Source: Multifurca ochricompacta
Taxonomy: Eukaryota; Basidiomycota; Agaricomycetes; Russulales; Russulaceae
Direction: 5' to 3'
DNA length: 64,000 nucleotides
NCBI GenBank assembly: GCA_022496185.1
Contig: WTXG01000001.1
Coordinates: 1,922,001-1,986,000 of the forward strand
Shown: positions 34,315-45,941 of the stretch, one piece after another
How the letters are laid out: the number at the start of each line of letters is the position of its first letter
Position numbering within the stretch: the stretch's first letter is position 1
The notes under the pieces: model-generated
The model's database searches: none
The model's input: only the letters and a program-made list of their open reading frames with translations
Told to the model about the DNA's origin: nothing
Translations under genes and position numbers: made by a program

Positions 34315-36892
34315 CTAATGTCGCCGCATAGCAGTGAAGAGGCGCTGAAGACCTTCCCAACTTTCGCGCCATCCATCGGCGTACAAGGCATCGACTATGC
34401 CACTTGCGACGTCCCTGAAACATATCCAGTCACTGTCGGATATGTACGAAAATCTAAAAACCTACCAGGCTTGTGTAGGTGAACGAACTGGGTAGTCCAG
34501 TGGACGGGGAATACTTGTCTGTAAAAGCCATGGCCAGCGATCGACAATTATCGTCTTTAGGTTCGTGAGCGACCGCAAGCCTTCCGGTCCACCTGGTTAA
34601 CTCGCATCAGCTAGAGAAAAGAGAAGCTCAAAGAGACCAGACAGACCAAATCTTCCATAGCCACTGGCTTTTATTCCTCCGAAAGGTAAATCTTGGCTAT
34701 GGGAAAAGAACTCGTGAGCGGATGGCGGCTCACAACACTTGTGAAGCTCAATAAACATACTTTAACTGCCTGGCGTCAATAACTCATTTAAAAATTCGAC
34801 GGGAATGACGCTCACGTAAAATACACCGAAGTCATTGATGGCCACCATGCCACACTCTAGTCGCCTCGCGACTTCCAAGCACTCATATTTGTCAGGCCCA
34901 AAAACACTAGCGCCAAGAGCATATCGGGTATCATTAGCAATCTCAATAGCCTCGTCAATAGTATCATAGGGCATGATGAGGGCTATTGGTGCGAAAACTG
35001 TGCGCAGAAACAACATCAACGCGTGATTATGGTACAAGTGTGAATCCAAACTTACGCTCGTGTTGGGCGATATCCATATCTTGCCTGACTTCCCCGATGA
35101 CTGTCGGCTCGAAAAAGGCCCCATTATTCAAGTATGGGTGGGAGTGAGGTCGACCACCCAACTCAACCCGTGCGCCTCGGGCCTCTGCTGCCTCAACACG
35201 ATCCTGGAGCGTCTGGAAGCGATCACGCGAGATCATCGACCCTACGTCGACGCCAGTACCAACGCCATCAGCGGACAAAGCCGCACCCGTGCGCAAGCCA
35301 CGAGCACGGCTCAGAATAAGATTGTAAACTTCATCGTATTGGGATCTGTGAACGAGCAATCGCTCGATGCCGATGCAATTTTGACCTGCATTCTGACTGT
35401 ATAATGCGTGAGTGCCTTGCCGTTATAGGTGTTCGGGAAACCCACAATATCCCACGCATCCAGAGGCTGCTCCATTGTTCGATATCTGTCCCTGGGAGTA
35501 CGATTGCGGGGTCCTTGCCACCCAGTTCGAGGGTCACCGGAGTAAGATGCTGAGTTGCTGCGATAGCAACCTGGAAAAAAGGAGTTGTGCATGAGCTGCG
35601 GGGGGTACTCATTTATGGGACAAACCTCCCGGCCAACACGCTCAGAACCAATGAAGGTTATGTGCTTGATTTTCGGTGACCTCGTTAAAGCCTCGGCTTG
35701 ATCCGGAAAGCAACATACGAGCTGTATTTGAGAGGACATTGGATTACCGGCCAACCTGGTCTCAGAGAAAAACTTACCTGCACCAACTCCGGGTCGAAGC
35801 TACAGGCACGTAGACATTCCTTGATAACATCTACGAACCACATTGACGACCAGGCGACGTGCTCTGAGCACTTAATCACGATGGCGTTGCCAGCAAAGAG
35901 GGCAGCCAAGATGGGAGACCAAGCGTTGTGCAAGGCTGAGGAGAGTTAATAGTTTTGCAACGGGGAAATCGAAACACGTACGATAATTCCACGAGACGAT
36001 AGCCGCAACTACACCAAGAGGCTCATAGTGAACTTGTGACGTCTTGTAACCCAGAAGGAGTGGGGATGAACGAGTCTCTGGGCGCAAGTACCTCTCGCCG
36101 TGGCGTAGTAGCCAGTCCATCTTCGAGCATGTCGTCAAAACTTCCCCCAAACCAGCGTCGATAACTATGTCCGACATGAGCCAACCAGTCAAGGGTCGAA
36201 TAAACGCGTTACGCACGTGTCTTCCCTGTATCCCGACATGCAACTCTTGCGCACACTTCCTGATTTTCCACGAGCCACTTTTTAAGGCTACGAACGACGC
36301 GTTTACGATCAGCAAATGAGCTAGTGCGCCATTTGACTTGAGCAACTTCAGCCCTGTCAATCTTTGTTTCAATTTCGACTACGTTATCTGCTAAAGGTGT
36401 GCCAAGGTGAAGACCAGTTGCGGGATCGAAACAGGTAATATAGTCGCGACCGGAAAGTTCTCCCACTGGTGGCGCAAGGCTTGCATCGTACTTGTGAGAA
36501 TCAAGGCGAGCGTTGTGAATTGTTTGCGCGTTGGACCAGGACGGATCTGCTTGCTAGGAATGATGGAAAGTCGATTGAGTTGCACGTATGAAAGAGTTGG
36601 GTAGTAAGGATCAAACCTCTGGTGGGTCAACACGAAACGACTTTGCTCTATTTTGAGCGTTCAAATGACGTCTGATGACCGTGTAGATCCCAAAAGCGAA
36701 AAATAAGGTTAAATGATAAATGAGGTCACCAAGGTTTCCTTCTTCATCGTACTGATCTCTTATTCGTCTTACTGTTGAGAAAGGGTGTATAAGAAAGGAT
36801 ACGAGAGTACCCATGGCCAGGGACAGGGATGAAGTCGAACCAAAAGGTCTCACGCAGTCGCGGTCACGGGCAAACGAGCGTGATGTTGACAT
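34315..36892 (-). CDS. Membrane-anchored aldehyde dehydrogenase (Msc7-like)
   Basis: This is an NAD(P)+-dependent aldehyde dehydrogenase. Exon 1 (start 36892; alternative ATG 36814) encodes an N-terminal hydrophobic anchor, LIYHLTLFFAFGIYTVIRR. Such an anchor is known from fungal Msc7-type enzymes and absent from cytosolic ALDHs. The catalytic domain follows: GRDYITCFDPATGLHLGTPL, HYEPLGVVAAIVSWNYP-like substrate/NAD region, KCSEHVAWSS, HITFIGSERVGREV (Rossmann Gly motif), TLELGGKDPAIVL (general-base Glu), NAGQNCIGIERLLVHRSQYD (catalytic Cys, about 35370-35400), GAFFEPTVI, IALIMPYDTIDEAIEIANDT, LPFGGIKASGYGRFGG and a C-terminus ending LQRLFTAMRRH at 34315. Several short introns; no frame lesions were seen. 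It likely acts at ER or mitochondrial membranes on lipid aldehydes; the substrate is inferred only. Confidence 0.92.
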
Positions 36893-37275
36893 TTGTTTAC
36901 ATTGCTTAGTAATCATGCCATCCATCCAGTAGGAAATAGAGTGAAATAGAGAAATAAAAAATAAAAAATAAAAAATAATGATAAAATAAAATAAAATAAT
37001 CACTCGTTGGAGAACCATCAGTGGTCATATAATATATATAATACCGAAGGGAACAGGTATATTCTCTTGTGTGATGATAGAGGGAATGAATGAGAATGAA
37101 AATGCAAACGGAACGTAAACGGTCACACCCTTTATTTTATATTAGAAATGGAGGGGGCACTGGCTCACGTCATAGCACGACGCTGACGCTGACCTTCGCC
37201 CTTTCCTCTCATCATTCTCATTCAATTCCATACTACCCGATCATTTCATTTAGGAACATAAATCACTCAACAACA
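36893..37275. other. Divergent promoter region with A/T-rich repeat
   Basis: The region between the ALDH and RING genes. It holds an AAAAAT/AAAAT repeat (36952-37000) and a TATATAATAT stretch near 37027-37042. Confidence 0.55.
36952..37000. repeat. AAAAAT/AAAAT simple repeat
   Basis: Tandem AAAAAT units pass into AAAAT units. Non-coding, between divergent genes. Confidence 0.88.
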
Positions 37276-38817
37276 ATGTCTTCCAGAGAACAAATGTGGT
37301 ACTGCCATGAAGTGAGTTACACTCCTCACTCGACACTCTCTTGCGCTTATCGTGCCTCTAAGTGTCATGCAGAGATGAGGCCGTTAATGGTGTGCAAAGC
37401 CCCTCCAAACCCATAATCATATCAACCAACCACCTCACATTTCAGGTTCCCGATCCCCATTGTGCATCGTGTAATGGCACATTTGTAGAGAAGGTCAGTA
37501 CAACTTGGTCACCACTCCCGGTACCGGATCCGACTTTTATTTCACAGATCGAGAGTGAAGCAGATGATCCACGCAACTTTCGGAATTCAGGGCCACCTTT
37601 CGATGATGGCACCACTTTTGGCGGTGGTCCCGGTCTGGAGAATGTTTTTAGTACGCCCCGTTTTCGCATCTAGCTACTCCCCTCTCATATCACTCGCCCT
37701 TGTAGTGGGCTTGTCACAATTCATGAATGGACCTCGATCTCAGCATCGAAGTTCAAATGGTTCACCCTCCCCCGACCGGGCGGGCACAGTGTGTATTTAT
37801 TTCCCTAACCCAGCCAGCTCTCATCTCTTCTTCAGGGCGGAACCGGTTTCCGATTAGAGATCAATCGCGGCCCGGGTGGTTCCCGTACTATAGTCCTTGG
37901 TAGTCCTCCGACACTTGGTGGAAACCGGCGAGGGTGTGTGACTATCTGAGACTCTCTTCATAATCGTCCAATACAGATTACAGGGCGCCCGGTGAAGAAC
38001 GGCAATCGATTGGAGGTTCCCTCATGGCCCAGTACCTCCTCGCTATGCTGACCCAGCGTGCGGGCAGAGATGGGCATGGAGACCCGTTTAGCGGTTTCAG
38101 CTTTTTAGGAGGGCCTGAGGACGGCAGACTGGGGGATTATGTCTTCAACCAGGAGGGTAAGTGACTCTAGATAATAACCTCGACGGTCAAGTTAACTTGC
38201 TATAGCTTTGGACCAAATCATCACTCAAATCATGGAACAAGGGAATTCTTCCCGCCCAGTTCCAGCCACAGAAGATGTCATGCAGAAGCTTCAGAGGGAT
38301 GTATTGGAGGAAGGATGTAAGTCAACATCCAGATACTCGTTGCACATGTCCTGAATACTCGCAGCTGCGCTCTTGGAGCAGGATTGCGCAGTGTGTAAAG
38401 AACAATTCGCGCTAAACACCGAGGATCCAGACGATCAAGTGATCGTGACTCTCCCCTGTAAACACCCATTCCATGAAGGTTGTATCATGCCTTGGCTCAA
38501 GTCCAGTGGTACCTGTCCGGTTTGTCGGTAAGTACTTAGCGCCCAGAACGGTGCGGTTCCACTTATGCAATCATAGGTTCCAACTAGTACCTCAGCCTGA
38601 ACATCGTCCTCCTGACGGCGCGGCCAGTGGGTCCGGTGGTTCACCCCCCGCCAACCGGGGGACGCGACCAGACCCCCGAAGCGGAGGCATGTTTGGCCAA
38701 TTGTTCAATATCATGGGTGGTAGTGGAAACAATGGCAACGGCTCCAGGTCGAATCGGAACCCACCACCACACGAGGAGTGGGAGCACGATGAAGTTCCCG
38801 GAGGATGGTTGGACTAG
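37276..38817 (+). CDS. RING-H2 E3 ubiquitin ligase with N-terminal zinc ribbon (RNF115/RNF126 type)
   Basis: This is a ubiquitin ligase. About ten exons, some tiny, join in frame. The start at 37276 gives WYCHE, CHAEMRPLM, VPDPHCASCNGTFVEKIE: two CxxC-like pairs forming the BCA2-type zinc ribbon that binds ubiquitin in RNF115/126. A low-complexity middle part follows (FGGGPGLENVF, GGTGFRLEINRGPGGSRT), then MAQYLLAMLTQRAGRDGHGD. The RING-H2 domain reads DCAVCKEQFAL, VTLPCKHPFHEGCIMPWL and KSSGTCPVCR (about 38385-38530) with the C-H-H pattern complete. The tail is Pro/Gly/Asn-rich and ends HDEVPGGWLD at 38817. No lesions were seen. A likely role is protein quality control or endosomal sorting, inferred from animal relatives. 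Confidence 0.93.
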
Positions 38818-39243
38818 TTTGGCAATTTTGCTTACCTCATGGCAGTCGTGAGGTGCAGAGATTCAGAGATCTCGCTGTTGTTGACGATCCGCATGGCAAA
38901 CATGTATCTATTTTCTACGGATATTTTTGCATGCACCCTATAGACGGTCTGCTGGAGGAATGATGCGCCATTAAGATGTTGGCGCCTGCTTGCACTCATG
39001 ATGAGAACGATCACGCAGACACGCAGACAGTATTTCTCAAAGTGTAGTAAGCTCATGAAATTTATTCAATTGTAATATCCCATGGGTAGCTGATGGCGCC
39101 CATAAGCATTCAAAGAAAAACAATACACAAGCTGGTGTGAGCCAATAAGGGTGGAGTGCCACGAGTAATAGAACAATAAACAATTATTGGCCCTTCAGGT
39201 GCTGCAGACCCAAAGGCATAACTATCGAACCCATCCATCCCCA
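38818..39243. other. Convergent 3' region
   Basis: Between the converging RING and protease genes. No coding signal is seen beyond the protease end. Confidence 0.5.
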
Positions 39244-40826
39244 TCAATTGCTCGTCGCCGTGGTGAATGGCGTAGTGGCAAGCCAACGCGGTGGTTGCTA
39301 GTATCGTAGACAGAGTAGAAGCGCTCAAGGAAAGTGTAGCCGTTGATGAAGTCGAGACCCTGCCCGGTCGGCGTACCAATGTCATTGACGACGAGATAAA
39401 TGTTGCCGGAAGTGCCCCCGATGAACGTGTTGAGTGCACGGGGCCAAATTTGTGCGTTCGCGGTGAGTTCAAATGATCTGCCGCCGGTCGTGAAGAAGAG
39501 CGACTGCAGGCTGGAGAACTGCGCCGACGTGATTCTGAGCAAGCCAGTGGTGGCGTCGAGGACGGCGCCAGTTGCGGAAGTGTAGCGGTTGAATGCGTCT
39601 GTGTAGGTGTTATTCGACTTAAGACTTGTACCTTCTGGTGAAGCGAAGGGTCATATGTCACTTACCGGTCGCGATGAGGATAAGAGTGGTTCCAGTGTCG
39701 ACAATACCAGCGGTGGTCGAGAGGATAGAGGTCGAGGCACCGTACCGGATGGACTCATTAATGCCCCAGAACAGGTTCGCCGGGGAAGTGGAAGTAATGG
39801 GACTATCCAGCACCGTGTGAGTGGAGAAATCTCGAGCTCAAGCTCGTTCCGCATGCTTACATGAAAGTGAGAGCTCCAGTGAACTTCGTGGAGTCGGTAC
39901 CACCGAACGTCAACTCGCCATTCTTGACTGACGTTGTGGTCGTGGGTTCGAAGGACACGGAGACAAGGTTAGATGTGATGGTGCCTCTGCTGAACAGGTT
40001 GTCTGTAACTGTGGGGACACTACTGCCCGTGTTTGGCGACAGAGTGCCGACCGTTAGGTCGGTAGGGCCGATACTGTGGGATTGGGCATCAATGTAAATT
40101 CACACAACCGGGGTTTGCGCTCACCCCAGGATGCCGTCGAAGCCGGTGAAGCCAGTGGAGGTTGAGGCAACACCTATCGATTGCCCAGGGATAACAAGGC
40201 CAGAGCCAATCGTCACAGTGTCGAGGAACTCGGTACCTGGGAGAACAGAGTGTAAATATATCAACGATGAGGTTCAATGTGGGGGAAACTCACCAGAGAA
40301 TGACCCAGAGCCATATGTCACAGACTAATGACTATCTTTTAGTTTACGCTACACCACTGAAGTGAAATGACACGGATGCTCACCACACTGTCAGATGTTT
40401 GTACGCTGGTGCTAGTAGTAACATAGGTCGTTCCAGCTCCCACCCAGGTGTTAGAGCTCCCCGTGTCAATGAGGAGATTATCTAGACGTGTGTGAGAGAA
40501 TCCGTGCCACGCTCAAGCCATTTTTACCACTCACAGTTGGTGGCAGGGCTACCAACACCGACAGTGGCCTGGTAGACGACGGCGACGTTAGTCACACCGA
40601 CGCTGACGACCGCAGCCGAACTCAAGGTGCCGCTCTGTTTTGCTTTTCCGATGGCCATGAAGTTCTTGGCACGAGCCTGGTCCTTCGCGACGAGGTCATA
40701 ACTGCCAGTGATATTGAGGTGCCGGGCAAACGACAATGAAACTGGGGGTTTGCGAACAACGATTGGGTTCGCAGCAACGCTGACGGCAAGCAGGAGGAAA
40801 GCAGTGAGTGAGGCTGTCGGGAACAT
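39244..40826 (-). CDS. Secreted pepsin-like aspartic protease (polyporopepsin type, C-terminal frameshift)
   Basis: This is an extracellular acid endopeptidase of family A1. The ATG at 40826 opens a signal peptide (MFPTASLTAFLLLAVSVAAN). A basic propeptide follows, and the mature domain carries the first catalytic motif, LLIDTGSSNTWVGAGTTYV (about 40440-40480). The YGSGSFSG flap is at about 40290-40320, and ASTSTGFTGFDGILG at about 40120-40165. The second catalytic motif is VDTGTTLILIAT, at about 39670-39705. The conserved C-lobe is FFTTGGRSFELTANAQIWPR and NGYTFLERFYSVYDTSNHRV. At about 39278-39283 the frame breaks. One extra base gives the family ending GLATTPFTTATSN with its stop at 39244, whereas the uncorrected frame ends at 39222 in unrelated residues. 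Several short introns. Confidence 0.93.
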
Positions 40827-40915
40827 GGTAAGAGTGTGTATGAGAAAGTGAATCGTAGGATGCAGCAGTGAATGACGACTGGATCACGACGAGACTACAA
40901 GAATGCAAACCTGCT

Positions 40916-40921
40916 CTTATA
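40916..40921 (-). promoter_or_regulatory. TATA box of aspartic protease gene
   Basis: TATAAG on the minus strand, about 90 bp upstream of the ATG at 40826. Positional support only. Confidence 0.4.
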
Positions 40922-40926
40922 GCTTT

Positions 40927-42525
40927 GGATCTCCCGAGCTCGAGGGGCAGGTAAAACACCGAAACTTCTCGTAAAATCACCATGCGATACCACTATGAGC
41001 CTTTACGAGGCGTGTTTGTTTGCATTCGCATGGCAAGCGCGACTATATTCGTCATCTGGCGTCAAAGGGGTCGAAGCATTAACTTCTCTTCACGTGGTGA
41101 GGATGCTTCACGCCCCCTGATCTGTATACGCTGCTTGTGGTCGTGGATCGTGAATCGTGAGAGCAAGCTGGACTGCGGGTGCCGAGACAGCGGAAAAAGC
41201 TACCTCGGGGATGAGACGTGTGATGCCAGATCTTGAATGAGGGAATAGTAGTATCATTTGAAAGCTCCGCGTTGTCACTCGTTTACAAGCCAGAGAAACC
41301 AAAGATATGAAGCAAAGCAAAGGCACTTGTTGTATCGTTTGGGAAGGCTAAAGACAAGGGAGGGGGGAGGGACCTGAAATTTTCCGAATCATGCTGGTCG
41401 TGTCTTCCGTATACCAGCTCAGCCCTAGGCCCATAAGCGACGAAACAGATTCGATTCAGTGAGGCTAAGCCAATATGTTCTTCGGAGAACTGTCTGTCGG
41501 TGCCAAAACAAATATAAGACGTTGAGGATCAGCGAAGTTGTCGTCAAACACTCGGCAAGGTTGTATCCTCCGACTAAGAAGGAGTCGATGATCACACGAT
41601 ACGCCGCCAGTAGATGATCTGCTAGAGGAGAACATGTGAGAGGTGGTCATGTCCCATCTGGGAAATGACGACGCGCCTAGCAGCCCCGAGTCCGAGTTCA
41701 AGCGCCCGATATTTCGGAGACAGAGACAACTTCAGGTACACGTAGTTTAAGCATATGATTGTAATTACCACGTTGAAACAGTAAAGGTCGTGAGAGCTTA
41801 AGATTTAGTTTTTTTATAGACCTGTCACCATGAGTTAATGGCCACGCAGGCTAGGCGAATTTATTATGTCAGGTGCGTGATACATTTCGTTTCATAAGGT
41901 TCGGCGAAAGGTGAGTCGGAACGCTTTGCACTGGACATCGCGGTTGACGGGTTTTCGGGTGGCGTGCGTATCTCTTGGATGCCAGACCTGTAGCATACCT
42001 GGCAATGTGAGTACAGTACGAACGTATGGCGGCATGTACTTCTTGTGACATTTCTTTCAAGTGCGATGCAACCTCACGTACAGAAAACTGGAGCCAAGGC
42101 GGCCATTACCACCAGCCAGGATATTTCATGTAGAGGAGCAAGTCAATAATAGCGCGAAATTACGCCAAACTGGTAACATTGGAGTACTAAAAGTGTGATG
42201 AGAAAAGGAAGGGCATAGCACAAGGTTGAACAGTCATATGAGTCGATGGCTGATCAGATAGGCGTTGCTGATCATAATAACGCGCGAATCGAAACCCCAG
42301 GCATTGCCTTAATCCCTAGTGATTCGTGTGAAGACATTCAGTCCTTACGGAGTGAGGCTAGCCTCCCACTACCTACGTCTAAATACGCGCGACGTAAATG
42401 GGGTAAGTACATGTGTTTCAAAACGCAGAAGAGGGGATCAGGTGGGAATACTTTCTATTAATAGTGCCGACATGGCAGGCGTACTCCCTCCCGGTTGTTC
42501 AAGGTGCTGCAACCAACCTTGAATA
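40927..42525. other. Intergenic, no gene seen
   Basis: About 1.6 kb between the protease promoter and the DAO 3' end. Short open frames (for example 41465-41701 minus and 42246-42461 plus) show no motif or codon structure that I can support. Confidence 0.5.
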
Positions 42526-43992
42526 TTACTTAGATAGGTTCTCTTTAATCAGCCTGACTACCTCTTCGGCTGCACCCCAAGATTGTTGGTACCCGGCAGG
42601 ACTAATGGAGATCAAGCAAACGGCAAAGCTATTGGGGACTCTATCACCCACCCGAATCCGTATGCATGAACAACCAAAACTGTTTTCGTCTCACCGGGAG
42701 CTTCTGATAACTTAGGTGTCAGAGCATCCTTGCTTGGTACATCGACGAATTGTGCCTCAACCCGTGGTCCACCCTCACGAGCGGGTCGTAATCCCACATT
42801 GTGGCTATGAATACGCGTAGTAGGCTCGGCCAATGCAGGTACTAGCTCTGCTGCCCGAGTCAGGATACCGTGTGCAACTGGAATGCTGAGTGATGTGTCC
42901 CAGTTATCAGGTTGGAAAGTACCACCGACTAAAACCATCCCAGGTGTTGAGGCTCGCGGTATCAAATAGGTCGCCTCAGAAGGTTTGGTACCGCCTAGTA
43001 TCGCCGCTTATCACAGAGCTAAAGCGGGAATGATCAAGCTGCTCACCTACTCCGAAGATGGTTACAAATTCGTTCACGTCTGGCGCGTGCACAATGACAA
43101 CTTGACCCCGTATTGGATATACCTTTGTATCCTCTACACCGAGAAGGGAACGTGCACCTGAGAAGAATCTCTATAAGTAACTCCCTAGCCTTTCAGAACT
43201 GTCTTTAAAGCTTACCAAGCGCAGTTGAATTGATTATTGCGCCACCAACTCCGACTAATTCGCCTGCCTCGTCCAAACTGATGACCCGACGTCTTACAAA
43301 ACTAACACCTCTTCCTTCCAGCTGGGATTTCAACCATGGAAGATAAACTTCAGGGTTCACAGAATACGTGTCAAATTGGACTCCGCTTCGCGCTTCGGTT
43401 GGTAAGGGGTGATCATTGGGCAGAACACGGAACTACGCGAATCAGGCTCATCACTCGTGATCCTGAACCAGCTTACGTCGCGAACGATTTCTCTCCACCA
43501 AGATGTCTCCTTTTCAACGTCTTGAGAACCATAGTACACTCGGGATGGAAGTCTCTGAGAAGGACATCACTCTCTCGAAGGAAGGGCGGACCAAAGTGCA
43601 AATCGCGCACCCTGACTAGTCCAGTCGGTATCATACTCCAGAATTTGTCGCTGATGGACGATATGGAAATCAGATATGATATGTCAGATATATAGTCGAC
43701 CCGACTGACAATGTGTGTTTTTCCCAGCGATTAAGGCGGTCATCGGCTTCCAACGGTGACCAATTGGCACCCTGACAAGTAAGGTGAATATGGCCTAGAA
43801 ATGTTTAAAAACTGCTCACAGCCCAAGGGCTAGCAAAGCTTGGCTATGGAGATCTTCAGGCATATCTCGCGCTAAAATTGTGACCTTAAACAGGTTAGAG
43901 CCTTCCCCTTCGGTCAAGACATGCGCAATAGTGAGTCCGATAACGCCTGCTCCGAGTATGACGACGTGGGTCTGTGATGCGCGAGTCGACAT
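42526..43992 (-). CDS. D-amino-acid oxidase (FAD; one-base frameshift)
   Basis: This enzyme oxidises D-amino acids to keto acids, ammonia and hydrogen peroxide. The ATG at 43992 opens THVVILGAGVIGLTIAHVLT (FAD-binding GxGxxG-type fold), then ARDMPEDLHSQA, and after the lesion ASPWA, GANWSPLEADD (FAD ring contact). Further exons give PSRVYYGSQDVEKETSWWRE, GVQFDTYSVNPEVYLPWL, ALGSLLGVED-like sequence, YPIRGQVVIVHAP, LVGGTFQPDNWDTS and the DAO signature VVHAYGFGPAGYQQSWGAA, ending IKENLSK at 42526. At AAA 43835-43837 (TTT on the coding strand) one base is missing; an extra T gives SQAFASPWAGANW. The end NLSK is not a canonical peroxisomal SKL-type signal, unlike many fungal DAOs. It is followed on the same strand by two unrelated genes. 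Confidence 0.9.
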
Positions 43993-44328
43993 GTTCGATT
44001 TGAATCGATTTGAATGAGTGAACGAGGTTTAGAGCAGTAGTACTGCTGACCTTGGCTCTTAAAGGACGGATAAGAGATTAAACAGAGCCGGACCGACTTA
44101 GGCCGATCCAAGTTATCCCACTCACACTCTATTGATTTATGCTTTAGAAATGGGATGTTGTTGCAACCTTGTTGTGTGAAGATGGAGAGAACACTCTCCT
44201 CTCCAGTGGACATTTATTACATAATAAATATCTGGTGTGATCGATTGGTTGGCGGCGGCGGGAGAGGAGGTACGACGAAAGCGCGCGACGCGCGCAAAGC
44301 GTTCTATTTATGTGGACATATCTGATAC

Positions 44329-45442
44329 CTACGATAGCTTTAACGCCTCCTTCGCCGCTTTAGCTCGCCGCATCCACTCCTCCTCGTCTCCGCGAAGACC
44401 TCCCGGAAAGAACACTGGGACAAGCGACAGCCCAACCCCGGTTCTATGCTCTCCAAAGAGGTAAGCGTATTAAAACCTTGTCCCCGTGGATCACGCTCGT
44501 CCGTTCGAGGTGAAATCCAAGTGCGCCTTGTGATCGCCTTGCACCCGCCGCTATGACATTCTGGACCATTCCAAGCGCACCTATAGCAAGTGAATACCAC
44601 GCATGATTCCGGAGGCCAGCCATCGTTAACAGGTGTGCTATCCACAAGATAGCGAGGATGCAAGTAATAGTGACAGTGAATGAACTATGCACATCTCTTC
44701 CTGCGGCCAAATCTTCAAGTCGGAGTCCAGTGCTATCGCTCACAATCACAATCACGTCCTTGCTTCCATTTCCACGTGTCAGCGAGATGACCTCGCGCTT
44801 CCGTTGACCGTCCCGCGAGACGAGTGGTCGCGCTGCCCATTTTTCGGTACGCCACTGAGGAAGAGCGCCCGTGGCAAGGGCTAATGCGATTCCCGCCACT
44901 GTTATGGAGAGGATGGCCCAGTCGTCATACAACACCCCTGGAATTATGGAAATGCTGATTTGCAAGGGAATGACTGCAACGCTGCAGTAATAAACCCAAT
45001 CAGGGGTTGGTCTTCCCGTCTGCTTCGAAGGAGATGTGCGGTACAAGGACGCTGTTAGACCGCGTTGAAGATGGTCATAATTCGACTGGTGGTCACGCAG
45101 AAGGCGCCCAAGCGCCCATGACTGATTCTGGCGAGTGTAACCATTTTTAGCGTTTATGAGGATAGAAGGGCAGTCGGTGTCTGGCATGAGACGACCAGTT
45201 CCAACCGATGACAGAACAGCGTTAATGGAATATGCGACCCAACCGAAGGAGAATGCAACTGGTGTGACGAAGAAGGGACCCGAGCCAGTGAGCTGTGCAA
45301 CGGCGCGTTGCACAATGTCACCTCCGACGAGCATCAATATAGATAGAATATCACCTGGATTCTGCCATTGGGACTTGACCGCGGGGAACTGGCTCAGATG
45401 CTGTGGATGTGAAACAAACTGTTCAGCAGGTAGAAGGGGCAT
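44329..45442 (-). CDS. Six-TM membrane protein of unknown function (two one-base frameshifts)
   Basis: I do not recognise a named family. From 45442 a single long frame gives a soluble start and about six hydrophobic segments: ILSILMLVGGDIVQRAVAQL, FFVTPVAFSFGWVAYSINAV, VYYCSVAVIPLQISISIIPG, WAILSITVAGIALALATGAL, FTVTITCILAILWIAHLLTM and WYSLAIGALGMVQNVIAAG. A cytosolic part with ALGFHLERTSVIHGDKV follows. Two lesions then occur: AAAA 44472-44475 and CCCC 44436-44439 (T and G runs on the coding strand). Adding one base at each gives KVFNTLTSLESIEPGVGLSL and then VPVFFPGGLRGDEEEWM, ending EALKLS at 44329. Without correction the protein ends at 44444 in LPLWRA. The VPVFFPGGL tail has the feel of a conserved basidiomycete orphan family, but this is my inference. 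Confidence 0.75.
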
Positions 45443-45941
45443 CTTTGATGCCGTCTTCGACTAGGAAGTGGCAGAACGATGAGGACGAAGTGCTGTCAAG
45501 CCTTTTATGCTTTTGAACATGAACCTCTCAGGCTTTAGAGGGGCTCAATTCGTGTGGCGAAACACCGCGGCTACGGACAGGTAAATAATGTTGGCGTCCG
45601 GGATCAGGTATTTGGTACGTGGCCTGGACCGTTACAAGGAACCTCCAGCCTCCACGAAGGGGCCGCTCCTTGCACGTGAACAAAAGGGCATACACTCTCA
45701 CTCTCACTCTGGCTCTAGATCTCTTCGTGTATGATGCATGGCCCGTGGTTGGTGTAAAGTGTAAATGATTGAAGGTATGAGTATGTAATGTCTATCCCTC
45801 TACGCCTCACTCTCCTAGTAGGTAGGAGTTGCCATAGCACCTCGGACACGTGACGAAGCCATAAAACAAGCCCTCGGTTTGCCGAGGTCCAGAGAAGAGG
45901 TGTTGGGATGATACGCGTAGGCTACTCAAAGGGAACCAGCT
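45443..45941. other. Intergenic region
   Basis: Promoter of the six-TM gene and 3' end of the HET gene; no coding signal. Confidence 0.5.

Noticed and set aside
42246..42715. Short plus frames antisense to the DAO gene end
   Set aside because: They overlap the DAO C-terminal exons on the other strand and lack motifs.
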